From contig CAYGPI010000005.1 of NCBI GenBank assembly GCA_964351745.1, positions 1 to 64,000 of the forward strand: a DNA stretch of 64,000 bases, read 5' to 3'. How positions within the stretch are numbered: the stretch's first letter is position 1; each line of letters starts with the position of its first letter. Below the pieces are notes generated by a model. It was not told where the DNA came from. It was given only the letters and a program-made list of their open reading frames with translations, and did not search any database. Source of the DNA: CAYNJF01 sp964351745 (GTDB lineage: Bacteria; Pseudomonadota; Gammaproteobacteria; Berkiellales; Berkiellaceae). Below are positions 37,026 through 45,566 of this stretch, one piece after another. The position numbers and the translations under genes were made by a program.

Positions 37026-38594
37026 TTAAACTTTAACAGTATCTTGTGCCGTAGAGCTTTTTTGATTCTCTGGCTCAGGCTCACCGGTTAAAGTCGCATA
37101 TTGCTTGCTTAACGATCGAACTGCGGCAATCCAGGCAACAATAATCCCAATCATGATAACTGCAACGATAGGTGTGGCTATCGCTTTACCTAAGTCCTTA
37201 CCAAAGACACTAACAAGCGTTATGGCCAAGAAGTTCCAGATTAAGGCGCCACCAGATTTTCCAGCTCTTGCCCCCACCACATCAATAGCAGCCTTACCTT
37301 TGACTTTAGATTCATCGTCTAGAGGTATGTAAGCCATCTCTTTAGTTGGATCAAAGAGAGAGTATTTGGTTGATTTACTGGCAATGTTTTGAACCATACC
37401 AATAATCACTGCTAACATCAGAGGCGTTGTTCCTATGAATGCAATGTAACCAATCATGTAATCTTTAAAGACAATAAATGTAAAAAAGCCAACACCCGTG
37501 ATAAGTAGAGCCATTGGTGTCAAGCTTGCCGCTTGGCCCCAGCTACGATTACGAATAATATAGCCGCCTAAGAAGGTCATGGCGATAGTGAAGATCCCTG
37601 TGCTCATCGAGAACATGCCCATAAAAGCACTGTAATCATTCTGGTTAGGATAAGCTAATTTGAGTTGACCTTTCCAAACGACTTCAACGAGATTGATGCT
37701 CATCCCGTAGCCAATGACTAACAGAGCAAGACAAAGTAGGTATTTGGATTTAGAGAGATAAACAAGTCCTTCCCACACGCCCATTTTGGCTTTCGCTTTT
37801 TTAACCTTTTTCACATCATTTTCTGGATCATAGAATCGTTTGTCTGTTAGTACGTTTCTATTCATCCACCAGTAGCAAGCAACGATGCCTGTACCTGCAA
37901 TGATGACCAAAGCCATGAGGTAATTTAATGATATTTGCCAAGTATCAACACCGATGCCAGCTTTGCTTTTTCCGTACATAGAGCAATACCAGATTAAAGG
38001 CCCTGAGAATATGAGAGCTAAGTTGAATCCCATAGTGAAAAGCGTGTAGAAACGCTTCGCTTCGTGAGTTCTAACAATCTCATTGGCAAAGCCCCAGAAA
38101 AGAAGTGATAAAACAGCACTACCCCAAAGCTCGGAGAAAATATAGAAAAGTGACAAAGTCCAATTTTCTACGCATTTAATGGCACTATAAAACCCTTCGG
38201 GAGATATCGATAATAGCCACTTCGCGGTTTCCGTTGGGTGCAGCAATTCACGGTTTGGATATAAAACCCAGGCAAACAGAGCAAAGAAGACTAAGAAGGG
38301 CAAGATGATGACATAGAATAGAGTCTCTTTATTTAAAGAGTTGCTCAATTTTGAATACAGTAACATAAATAAGACTGCTGCAGGCAGCGTACCAAAAAGC
38401 TTTAAGAACGGTAAAGCTAATTCGTCAATAGCACTCACAACAATGGTGTCTTTGGTGTCTCTTAAGACGGTATAAATGAAGGCGATACAAAAAGCAATAA
38501 TGAGCATTGGAACAAGTTTTTTTAGCTCATAGTTGTAAATAGGCCAGAAGATTGAGCGCCATTTGCTGAAAGGTTGATTTTCAGTTTGCGTCAT
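37026..38594 (-). CDS. ATP/ADP translocase-family nucleotide transporter 2 (NTT/Tlc)
   Basis: Inner-membrane nucleotide carrier, 522 residues with about 11-12 membrane segments. It is closer to the classic ATP/ADP exchanger pattern than copy 1: LRDTKDTIVVSA, SELWGSAVLSLLFWGFAN, HEAKRFYTLF, VEVVWKGQL, FDPTKEMAYIPLDDESKVKG, then AIDVVGARAGKSGGA. It would import host ATP in exchange for ADP if it behaves like its relatives. AAGGAG stands five bases before the ATG and a strong terminator follows, so it is monocistronic. Confidence 0.95.
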   Translation of the reverse strand: MTQTENQPFSKWRSIFWPIYNYELKKLVPMLIIAFCIAFIYTVLRDTKDTIVVSAIDELALPFLKLFGTLPAAVLFMLLYSKLSNSLNKETLFYVIILPFLVFFALFAWVLYPNRELLHPTETAKWLLSISPEGFYSAIKCVENWTLSLFYIFSELWGSAVLSLLFWGFANEIVRTHEAKRFYTLFTMGFNLALIFSGPLIWYCSMYGKSKAGIGVDTWQISLNYLMALVIIAGTGIVACYWWMNRNVLTDKRFYDPENDVKKVKKAKAKMGVWEGLVYLSKSKYLLCLALLVIGYGMSINLVEVVWKGQLKLAYPNQNDYSAFMGMFSMSTGIFTIAMTFLGGYIIRNRSWGQAASLTPMALLITGVGFFTFIVFKDYMIGYIAFIGTTPLMLAVIIGMVQNIASKSTKYSLFDPTKEMAYIPLDDESKVKGKAAIDVVGARAGKSGGALIWNFLAITLVSVFGKDLGKAIATPIVAVIMIGIIVAWIAAVRSLSKQYATLTGEPEPENQKSSTAQDTVKV

Positions 38595-38764
38595 ACGAAC
38601 TCCTTTTCATGAGATGTGATCAATGATTTTTATTATTATTCTTGGAATGACACTTGGGTGAAGAACTCCTTACATACAGATTACCCATTACGATGACACA
38701 GTGTGATTATGATTATCAAGTATCCTTTAGACATATCTCCTCATGTTTAGTTGGATATGTATCT

Positions 38765-39556
38765 CTAGTTTGGCAAAACCTTAACTTTAGATATGAGGCC
38801 ATGCTCGATCCAATATTGTAGATTCTGCACAAGTAAGAGAGGCACTTCTGATTCATCAAAATGTTGACTCAATGTTTCAGCCATTTGTGCGAAACAGTCA
38901 TTTTGAGCAATCAGAGGATAAAGTATTTTTTGAACAGGGCTCATAGATTCATACTTACTGCGAATGTCTTGTCGCCACATAACCCAAGATTCTTTTTCTT
39001 TGAGTTCGGTTGGTTGTCTTGGTGGGTTATCTTGCTCAATATCTTTCCAAAGAAGAGGGGTGTCCCATTTATATACTCTGGTGTGTACCGATGGATGAAA
39101 ACTAAAACTCAAGGAAGGCCACATCTCCGGGGCTATTTGGCTCAAATCTTGAAGTGTTAAAATAGCATCATCAGCTGCGTCTAAAGACTCCATGAGAGCC
39201 GTTTCGAAATTAACCATTTCTATCATGAAAGGGTAATCGCTATATGGTTTGTGCCCACTTAAGAATTTTTCAAAAGATTGACCAAAGTAGCGAACCGAGA
39301 AATGAGTTGACGGGTATTGATCAATATAGCTTAAGCCAACTTCAGTAAAGGCTTGCTCACCAAGGATTATCTCAAGCTTAGGGAAGTCGATACGTAATAC
39401 CTCAAGCAGCCTAATTCTATAAGCTTCATGATAAACATTGAGTTTGCGATCGGCAGTCATAGGCTCGCCATCAACGATCTTTGACGACATAGTCTTATTT
39501 TGATGTTCTCTTAGGTAAGCCTGAAAGTCACCTTGTAATTGCGCAAGCTTGCTCAT
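38765..39556 (-). CDS. bufC: DUF2063-type partner protein of bufferin maturation (BufC)
   Basis: A 263-residue DUF2063 protein, by family the partner that presents the precursor peptide to the MNIO enzyme (MbnC/BufC role). Landmarks are the N-terminal helical part L-Q-x-D-F-Q-x-Y-L and VYHEAYRIRLLEVLRIDFPKL shown here only by its VYHEAYRIRL core, then YIDQYPSTHFSVRYFG and FETALMESLDAADD. It overlaps the bufB gene by 29 bases, so translation is coupled. Confidence 0.85.
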   Translation of the reverse strand: MSKLAQLQGDFQAYLREHQNKTMSSKIVDGEPMTADRKLNVYHEAYRIRLLEVLRIDFPKLEIILGEQAFTEVGLSYIDQYPSTHFSVRYFGQSFEKFLSGHKPYSDYPFMIEMVNFETALMESLDAADDAILTLQDLSQIAPEMWPSLSFSFHPSVHTRVYKWDTPLLWKDIEQDNPPRQPTELKEKESWVMWRQDIRSKYESMSPVQKILYPLIAQNDCFAQMAETLSQHFDESEVPLLLVQNLQYWIEHGLISKVKVLPN

Positions 39557-40412
39557 GTTTGATTAAGGCCTCTGGTGGGAAAAGATCGTAAGCAATTTGT
39601 TTCGCTTGCTCTAACTCTTTGAGCAATTCTTTTAATGGAGGAATGTGATCATCACGCTCTATCATCGTTGAGATTGGTCCAAATCGCTCTAAAGCTTGAT
39701 GGTACAATTGCCACACTTCATCAATGACATCGTGATCATGCGTATCAATAATATGATCACCATTATTGGTGTGACCAGCTAGGTGAAATTGTTGCACTCT
39801 ATCTTTTGGGATATCGTTTAAATAACCAAGTGCGTCAAATTCGTGATTAAAACTACTGACGTAAATATTGTTAATATCCAGCAACATGAGAGCATCGGCC
39901 TCTATGACTACTTCTTTATAAAATTGAGCCTCAGACATGACAGATTCTTTATAGCTTACGTAGCTAGAAACATTCTCAATAAGAAGTGGTCTCTCTAAAA
40001 TATCTTGGGCTTGTTTTATCTTATTCGCGACATGCTTAATCGCTTCATCTGTATACGGTAAGGGCAGTAAATCATGCATATTGAGACCATGTACACCAGT
40101 CCAACACAAATGATCAGATACCCATTTCGCATCAACTCTTGATGCTAAATCTTTGACTTGTTTTAGATATTCAAGATTAAGTGAGTCAATTGAACCTAGT
40201 GACATAGAAACACCATGCATCACAATAGGATATTTTTCGCTAATCTTGTCTAAAAAATATAATGGCTTGCCGCCAGGGATAAGATAATTTTCAGTGATGA
40301 TCTCAAGCCAGTCAACATCGGGAGATGTCTCTATAAAGTCGTAGTAGTGCTCTTTACGTAGCCCTAGGCCAAAGCCTAAGAAAGGATGAGGTTTGCTTGA
40401 ATGCTTTGACAT
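39528..40412 (-). CDS. bufB: MNIO (DUF692) iron oxidase BufB
   Basis: A 294-residue TIM-barrel enzyme of the multinuclear non-heme iron oxidase family. Members convert Cys residues of a precursor peptide to modified heterocycles (thiooxazole in bufferins, oxazolone/thioamide in methanobactin). Metal-site motifs in order: VMHGVSMSLG, SDHLCWTG, LIENVSSY, LLDINNIYVSS, QFHLAGH, DTHDHDV, and IERDDHIP. It lies between the precursor gene and bufC, which is the bufABC order. Confidence 0.9.
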   Translation of the reverse strand: MSKHSSKPHPFLGFGLGLRKEHYYDFIETSPDVDWLEIITENYLIPGGKPLYFLDKISEKYPIVMHGVSMSLGSIDSLNLEYLKQVKDLASRVDAKWVSDHLCWTGVHGLNMHDLLPLPYTDEAIKHVANKIKQAQDILERPLLIENVSSYVSYKESVMSEAQFYKEVVIEADALMLLDINNIYVSSFNHEFDALGYLNDIPKDRVQQFHLAGHTNNGDHIIDTHDHDVIDEVWQLYHQALERFGPISTMIERDDHIPPLKELLKELEQAKQIAYDLFPPEALIKHEQACAITR

Positions 40413-40478
40413 GCCAGTTACTTCTTAATTTAGCATGCCCTAGATTGCTCTAGGGCACTTAACATCAAAAGCAGAAGT

Positions 40479-40736
40479 CTAGTATACGACTTCGCCGCCT
40501 CTACGTAGGCATTCGTCTTTAGACATGTGAACCCATCCGTTTCCTTTGCAAGAGTTTTGACCTTTGCAAGAGCTGGCAGGTGTTTGGCAAGAAGATGAGC
40601 CTTTACATGCGTTAACGCCAGAGCATTTAACAGGAGCATCATCGCCACCACCACATAGTGTAGAGCAACCAGATGCAAATAGGGCGGCTGCAGCTGCAGC
40701 TAATGTTAGACCAAGTGTTTTGGACGTCCGTTTCAT
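40479..40736 (-). CDS. bufA: bufferin-type metallophore precursor (BufA2-like)
   Basis: An 85-residue exported RiPP precursor. The start is the ATG at 40736 (GGGAG nine bases upstream), not the longer frame from 40787. The signal peptide covers residues 1-23. The rest has eight Cys (24, 28, 38, 44, 50, 57, 63, 76). The last six follow the spaced pattern VKCSGVNACKG, SCQTP, SCKGQNSCKGNGW, ECLRRGG of periplasmic bufferins, which bind and buffer copper after modification by BufB/BufC. The segment FASGC might act as a lipobox, which would be unusual. Subfamily assignment is from the motif only. Confidence 0.85.
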   Translation of the reverse strand: MKRTSKTLGLTLAAAAAALFASGCSTLCGGGDDAPVKCSGVNACKGSSSCQTPASSCKGQNSCKGNGWVHMSKDECLRRGGEVVY

Positions 40737-40942
40737 TGTATTTAACTCCCAGAATGAGTGATAGTTCTCAAATTTAACAGTGTGCAATCTTACTAACTAA
40801 CGTTAAGCCCGATTACAATATTTTTTTAAATAACAGTGACACAATAGCTAATATTACGATGTAAATACAAGTATTTGGGGTGTTTTTTTTGAAAATATAT
40901 TTGTTGGGCAACTTAAACAATTGTTTGAGGATCTCAAAAGCC

Positions 40943-40969
40943 TTCAGACGTGATATATTTACGTCTGAA
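40943..40969 (+). promoter_or_regulatory. accA promoter enclosed by a perfect inverted repeat
   Basis: TTCAGACGT (40943-40951) and ACGTCTGAA (40961-40969) are perfect 9-bp arms around a 9-base spacer. The arm end and spacer contain an extended -10, TG-A-TATATT (TATATT 40954-40959), with no clear -35 at 17 bases. The repeat would let a dimeric regulator cover the -10 of accA, 40 bases before its start. The divergent bufA start is about 200 bases away. Confidence 0.5.
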
Positions 40970-40999
40970 ATTCAAACGTTAGAAGTGTGTTGAGTGACT

Positions 41000-41956
41000 A
41001 TGAATCCTAATTACTTAGACTTTGAGCAGCCTATTGCTGAGCTTGAAGTAAAAATAGAAGAGTTACGCCTTGTGGGTACCGATAGCGAGATAAATATAAC
41101 GGATGAGATCTCTAGGCTTCAAGATAAGAGCCAGGATCTGACTCGCTCTGTTTTCAAGAACTTAAGCGCCTGGCAGGTAGCCCAATTAGCGCGTCACCCT
41201 AAAAGACCAAACAGCCAAGATTATATTGATGGCTTCATTTCTGATTATCATGAGCTACATGGTGATAGGAATTTTGGCAATGATCAAGCCATTATTGGTG
41301 GTATGGGTCGGATTGACGATATTCCAGTGATGGTTATTGGTCAGCAAAAGGGCAGGGATACTAAAGAAAAGATCCGACGCAACTTTGGGATGATGCATCC
41401 AGAAGGCTATAGGCGTGCAAAAAGGCTTTTAGAGCTTGCAGAAAAATTTAAGATGCCGGTGATTACTTTCATTGACACCCAGGGTGCTTATCCAGGTGTG
41501 GATGCAGAAGCTAGGGGCCAAAGTGAGGCGATTGCTCGCAACTTGTTTGTGATGACCCAACTTAAAACACCAATTATTTCAGTTATCATTGGTGAAGGTT
41601 GCTCTGGCGGTGCGTTAGGGATTGGCGTTGGTGATCGAACACTGATGTTACAATATAGCTATTATGCAACGATTTCCCCTGAAGGATGCGCTTCTATTTT
41701 GTTTAAGAGTGCAGACAAGAAGGAAGAGGCTGCTGAGCTAATGGGTATCACAGCAGACAAACTTCATAATCAAGCATTGATTGATATTGTTGTACCTGAG
41801 CCATTAGGTGGTGCTCATCGTGATGTTCCCATGATGGTCCAGACTTTGAAAGAAAGTATTCTTGATCAATTAATGGCGCTCATGTCTTTACCGACAGATG
41901 AGTTACTAGAGCAAAGATATCAAAGACTGATGAAAATTGGTCGTGTTGAAGCTTAA
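41000..41956 (+). CDS. accA: acetyl-CoA carboxylase carboxyltransferase alpha subunit
   Basis: Carboxyltransferase alpha subunit for malonyl-CoA, the first committed step of fatty-acid synthesis. ATG 41000 gives 318 residues (E. coli 319) and the N-terminus [16 protein letters not shown] aligns without gaps to E. coli MSLNFLDFEQ. A GTG at 40994 is also possible. Core blocks: [33 protein letters not shown], and [12 protein letters not shown]. In E. coli this gene follows dnaE; here it is displaced by the accessory block. tilS overlaps its end by 20 bases. Confidence 0.97.
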   Translation: MNPNYLDFEQPIAELEVKIEELRLVGTDSEINITDEISRLQDKSQDLTRSVFKNLSAWQVAQLARHPKRPNSQDYIDGFISDYHELHGDRNFGNDQAIIGGMGRIDDIPVMVIGQQKGRDTKEKIRRNFGMMHPEGYRRAKRLLELAEKFKMPVITFIDTQGAYPGVDAEARGQSEAIARNLFVMTQLKTPIISVIIGEGCSGGALGIGVGDRTLMLQYSYYATISPEGCASILFKSADKKEEAAELMGITADKLHNQALIDIVVPEPLGGAHRDVPMMVQTLKESILDQLMALMSLPTDELLEQRYQRLMKIGRVEA

Positions 41957-43286
41957 AAATCATATCTTAGAAGCGCTTTCAAACTGGCATCAGCAATATG
42001 CTAAAGACAGCGCTTCTTGGGTTATTGCTTATAGCGGCGGTGTTGATAGTCATGTCTTGTTACATGCGGCGCAAGCTTATTTAAATACGATTCATTCCAC
42101 AATTCAACTTCGTGCCGCTCATATCAATCACCAGCTTAGCGAACAAGCAGCTTCTTGGGCTGAGCATTGCGCTCAAACATGTCAATCTATGGCTATGGCA
42201 TGCGACTCCTTGGTTGTTAAGAATAAGCCTCAGTCTGGGCAGAGCATTGAAGCTTTTGCGCGTGATGAGCGGTATAAGCTACTTAGCGCTCATTTAACAC
42301 CGCAAGATATTTTATTGACAGGGCATACTCATGATGATCAAGCTGAAACTGTCTTATTGCAATTGATGCGTGGCTCCGGCCCAAAAGGGCTGTCAGGCAT
42401 GGGGGTGACCAAACCGCTGGTTGAGTCAACATTACATAGGCCTTTTCTTTCAGTATCACGTCAGGACATTGTGGCTTACGCAAAAGATCATGCTTTAAGT
42501 TGGGTTGAAGATCCCTCTAATATACAAACGCACTTCTATAGAAATTTTATTAGGCATGACATATTGCCTAAATTACAATCAAAGCTACCAGGTATTAAGC
42601 AAACTTTTGTTCGAGCAGCTCATGTTGCTCAGGAAGCTCAATCTTTGCTTGAAGAGCTTGCAAAAATAGATGCTGAAAAAGCTATTTGTGATAAGACGAA
42701 TCGATTAGATCAAAGCCAAGTTAATCATTTATCACCTGAGAGACAGAAAAACCTCATTCGGTTTTGGTTGGGCGCATCGGGTATTAAAATGCCACCCGCT
42801 GGCCGTCTGAATATGATCATTGAGCAATTTAAGGCAAAAGAAGATACCCAACCTTTGATTGCATGGTCTGATGTTCAGCTTAGACGCTACAAAAACAAAT
42901 GGAGTATCCTTCAAAACGAGTGTTTTGAGAGTACGCAGTCTTATAGTGTGTCTTGGTTAAATCAAACAAATATAATCTTACCAAATGGTCAAACCCTTTT
43001 TTTTGAAAAGGTAAAAGGGCAAGGGATCTCACTAGCCAATGTCGATGAAATTATGATTTGCCCAAGGCGTTGCACTGGGCCATTGCGACCAAAAGGTAGT
43101 CAAGTTTCTAAGCCAATGAAGAAATGGTGGCAGCAGTTTGAAATCCCAGCGTGGGATAGAGCGCTATGGCCTTTTGTTTATCTCAACGGTGTCTTAGTTG
43201 AGGTGCCAGGTTTATTTCAACTTGAAACTCTGCGCGAGGCAAAGCCAGCTGAGTTTGGGCTACTTATTCATTATAAGACAAAATAG
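41937..43286 (+). CDS. tilS: tRNA(Ile)-lysidine synthase
   Basis: Converts the wobble cytidine of the CAU tRNA-Ile to lysidine, which is essential for decoding AUA. It has 449 residues. The PP-loop ATPase motif [11 protein letters not shown] is at about residues 32-42, [21 protein letters not shown] is the second core block (cut here as [11 protein letters not shown]), and a C-terminal tRNA-binding domain follows. Non-ATG starts are TTG 41937, GTG 41943 and TTG 41946; none has a good ribosome site, so the exact start is uncertain and coupling to accA is likely. Confidence 0.94.
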   Translation: MVVLKLKNHILEALSNWHQQYAKDSASWVIAYSGGVDSHVLLHAAQAYLNTIHSTIQLRAAHINHQLSEQAASWAEHCAQTCQSMAMACDSLVVKNKPQSGQSIEAFARDERYKLLSAHLTPQDILLTGHTHDDQAETVLLQLMRGSGPKGLSGMGVTKPLVESTLHRPFLSVSRQDIVAYAKDHALSWVEDPSNIQTHFYRNFIRHDILPKLQSKLPGIKQTFVRAAHVAQEAQSLLEELAKIDAEKAICDKTNRLDQSQVNHLSPERQKNLIRFWLGASGIKMPPAGRLNMIIEQFKAKEDTQPLIAWSDVQLRRYKNKWSILQNECFESTQSYSVSWLNQTNIILPNGQTLFFEKVKGQGISLANVDEIMICPRRCTGPLRPKGSQVSKPMKKWWQQFEIPAWDRALWPFVYLNGVLVEVPGLFQLETLREAKPAEFGLLIHYKTK

Positions 43287-43559
43287 TTTTGTAGCTAACC
43301 TGAAGATCTTGAGTTTGGAATCCATAGATAGCTTTATTCATGAAATTTTCTGCTCCCAAAAAAATAATGCCAACTTCTTACTTGATTGTGCGAGATTCGA
43401 TTGGATCCACTTATAGAATGGCTAGTTCTCAACTTAACTCTTTGCAAATCCTCTTAAACCGGGTACGTTGAAATGACTCATATTCAAAATGAGCCATGAT
43501 AAATATTTCTGTATATTTTAGCTTAAATAACAGAAATGAATAAAATCCAGGGAGGGATT

Positions 43560-45512
43560 ATGCTCAAAGGTACCCCGAAGTCGAAAAAAACATTAAAAGA
43601 TAAGACATTCATACTAGCAAACGCTCAAAGCGATGTAGAAGCAGCCTTAGAGCTATTTCGTGATCCTGATTTAAGCTTGGGGTTAAGTTATAAAGATTTA
43701 CTTCGTACCATAGCCGCTTTTCCTTTATTGGTTACAAAACTATTGAATTTAAACATTGAGGGCCTTGAGACAGATGCGTCGCTCATCACGCTAATGGACG
43801 GGCAAGATTTAACGTTACTAGGCTCACAACATGAATCTGTGATGCGCTCTATTTTAGAGCATCATGCAGACAAACTTTTAGGTGTAGATTTATTAACTTG
43901 TGCTCGTCAATATCCTAATCTTAGGATGCATATTTTTACAGACGACGCACTGTGCTCAAAGCTCAGTGGTCGCCAATTAGCTGAGCTTGGTAGTTTAGAT
44001 AATGACATCAGTCAGCAAATCAAAGATACTCCTGAGCTTTGGGAGAGGATCACAACCAATCCACACATCAATGAGCTTGTAGAGGGTTATCAAGCACAAA
44101 AAGATAGTGGAGAAATCTCAGAAGGTGAATTTGCTCGAAAATGTTTAGATTTGCTTAACGAAGAAAAAACTTTCCTTAATGTTGGTGTTTTGTGTCAAAA
44201 TCATTCAGAGCTTGCTGCCCAGCTCGTGTCGGAAGGGTTTTTAGATAAATTGTCAGGTGAAGATCTTTCTTTCTTTGCGCAATACCATGAGGCAGTGATC
44301 GAGGAAGTGTTTAAAAGGCCTGAGCTAACCGCGCGTTTAGAAGGCAATGATTTTAAGCGCCTTGGCCTTAATAGTGAGCATGCAGCAAGAAAAATACTAG
44401 AGTCTAAAGAGCTTATGGAAAAAAGTGGGCCACACGTTTGGTCCCAGCTGGCAAGTAAACATAAATTCTTTTATGAAACTTTCATCACAACATTTGATCT
44501 ATCTGTTCGCCAGTTCTTAGATGCAAGAGACAAACACCAGAAGTCACCAGCCAAGTATCCTCCAGCTGTCAAAGGAGAGCTCATGCGCCTGAATGGTGAT
44601 TTCTTTATTGCTCTGGCTGAGAATATAGGCCCCAAATTTGTGAATTACTTGTATGACCAAGCCGTTCATCAAAACAATCCTGTTTTTCGGTATGTGTTTC
44701 AATTAGATGAAACTCCTGGCATGTTAAATATTGAAAATATGCTACAGCAACTCAAGCAAGGACTAAAAGGGGCAGGTAAGGCAGAGCAAGAAATTGCTTT
44801 GGCGATGGCTGAGCAAAGCATGATCCTACGCAATCAGCAATTAGCTGAAAAAAAGGATATTTATCTTTGTACCTTAGCAGGCTTAAGCCAACAAGTTGGG
44901 TTACAGCATCTTGATACAATTTTAGGAGATGCGAGTTACTTGAAAGCTTTAGATGGCAATAAAGTACGAGCTATTGGTGGAAAAAGCCCAGCCGTAATTA
45001 TGAAGATACTAAACAATCAACCGCTGTTAGACAAACTCTCTGGAGCACATTTGGCTGACATGGCTTGTGTTCATCCAAAGATTCTGGATTTTATTTGGTC
45101 AAATCCAGTGCTTAAAGATAAAATTGTGCTTCACTTTAATATTCCAAAACTTGCAGGTCGCTCACTTAACATTCTAAGAGAAACCGCTGAGCATCGTGGC
45201 TTTTTAGATGAGATTATGGCCGATGCTCAGAAAAGAGAAGTGAAGTCTTCCAAAGGGGTGCCACCAGGTTATACAAGCTACCTGTATAATATTTTATATG
45301 CAAGAGCCGAGGTTGTTAACGGTGTTATGGCTGTTTTAGAGCAAACCGCTAAAGCAAAAGCTGATGCAAAGACAGAGGAGCAGGTGATTGATGATTCGAA
45401 TGCACCCTCTTTAACGGCTTCATATGAGTTGTCACGCCAAGCGGGTAGCAGTGCTCAAATGCCAGCCCCCAAAGATAATAGCGCGTTGTCTAGGCCATCG
45501 GTTATCAAATAG
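43560..45512 (+). CDS. large helical-repeat protein, candidate effector
   Basis: A 650-residue soluble protein of unknown family. The start is ATG 43560, preceded by GGGAGG; the earlier ATG 43536 has no ribosome site. It consists of degenerate repeats of about 32-37 residues with the pattern L-x2-KLSG-x2-L-x2-LG-x2-H-x2-V-x3-IL-x2-P-x-L. Examples are KLSGRQLAELG, KLSGEDLSFFAQYH, RLEGNDFKRLG, ALDGNKVRAIG, and KLSGAHLADMACVH; I count about eight. The N-terminus is basic and the C-terminal 60 residues are low complexity. Such scaffold repeats and disordered ends are common among translocated effectors, which is inference here. Convergent with the next gene. Confidence 0.7.
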   Translation: MLKGTPKSKKTLKDKTFILANAQSDVEAALELFRDPDLSLGLSYKDLLRTIAAFPLLVTKLLNLNIEGLETDASLITLMDGQDLTLLGSQHESVMRSILEHHADKLLGVDLLTCARQYPNLRMHIFTDDALCSKLSGRQLAELGSLDNDISQQIKDTPELWERITTNPHINELVEGYQAQKDSGEISEGEFARKCLDLLNEEKTFLNVGVLCQNHSELAAQLVSEGFLDKLSGEDLSFFAQYHEAVIEEVFKRPELTARLEGNDFKRLGLNSEHAARKILESKELMEKSGPHVWSQLASKHKFFYETFITTFDLSVRQFLDARDKHQKSPAKYPPAVKGELMRLNGDFFIALAENIGPKFVNYLYDQAVHQNNPVFRYVFQLDETPGMLNIENMLQQLKQGLKGAGKAEQEIALAMAEQSMILRNQQLAEKKDIYLCTLAGLSQQVGLQHLDTILGDASYLKALDGNKVRAIGGKSPAVIMKILNNQPLLDKLSGAHLADMACVHPKILDFIWSNPVLKDKIVLHFNIPKLAGRSLNILRETAEHRGFLDEIMADAQKREVKSSKGVPPGYTSYLYNILYARAEVVNGVMAVLEQTAKAKADAKTEEQVIDDSNAPSLTASYELSRQAGSSAQMPAPKDNSALSRPSVIK

Positions 45513-45529
45513 GAGGCAGCTTGAGTCAG

Positions 45530-45566
45530 ACCTATCAAATGATGGGTTTGATTCAAGTAGGTTTTT
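45530..45566 (+). terminator. branched hairpin with T-run at convergent gene ends
   Basis: ACCTA (45530-45534) pairs with TAGGT (45558-45562), enclosing TCAAA/TTTGA (45535-45539 with 45547-45551), followed by a T-run. It lies between two convergent genes and overlaps the end of the minus-strand one. Weak but plausible terminator. Confidence 0.35.

Noticed and set aside
40430..40678. 82-codon minus-strand frame over the bufferin precursor
   Set aside because: Out-of-frame shadow of bufA; the bufA frame has the signal peptide and the Cys motif.
41105..41120. GAGATCTC inside accA, part of a GacA-type box
   Set aside because: Lacks the outer TGT/ACA arms and lies within coding sequence.
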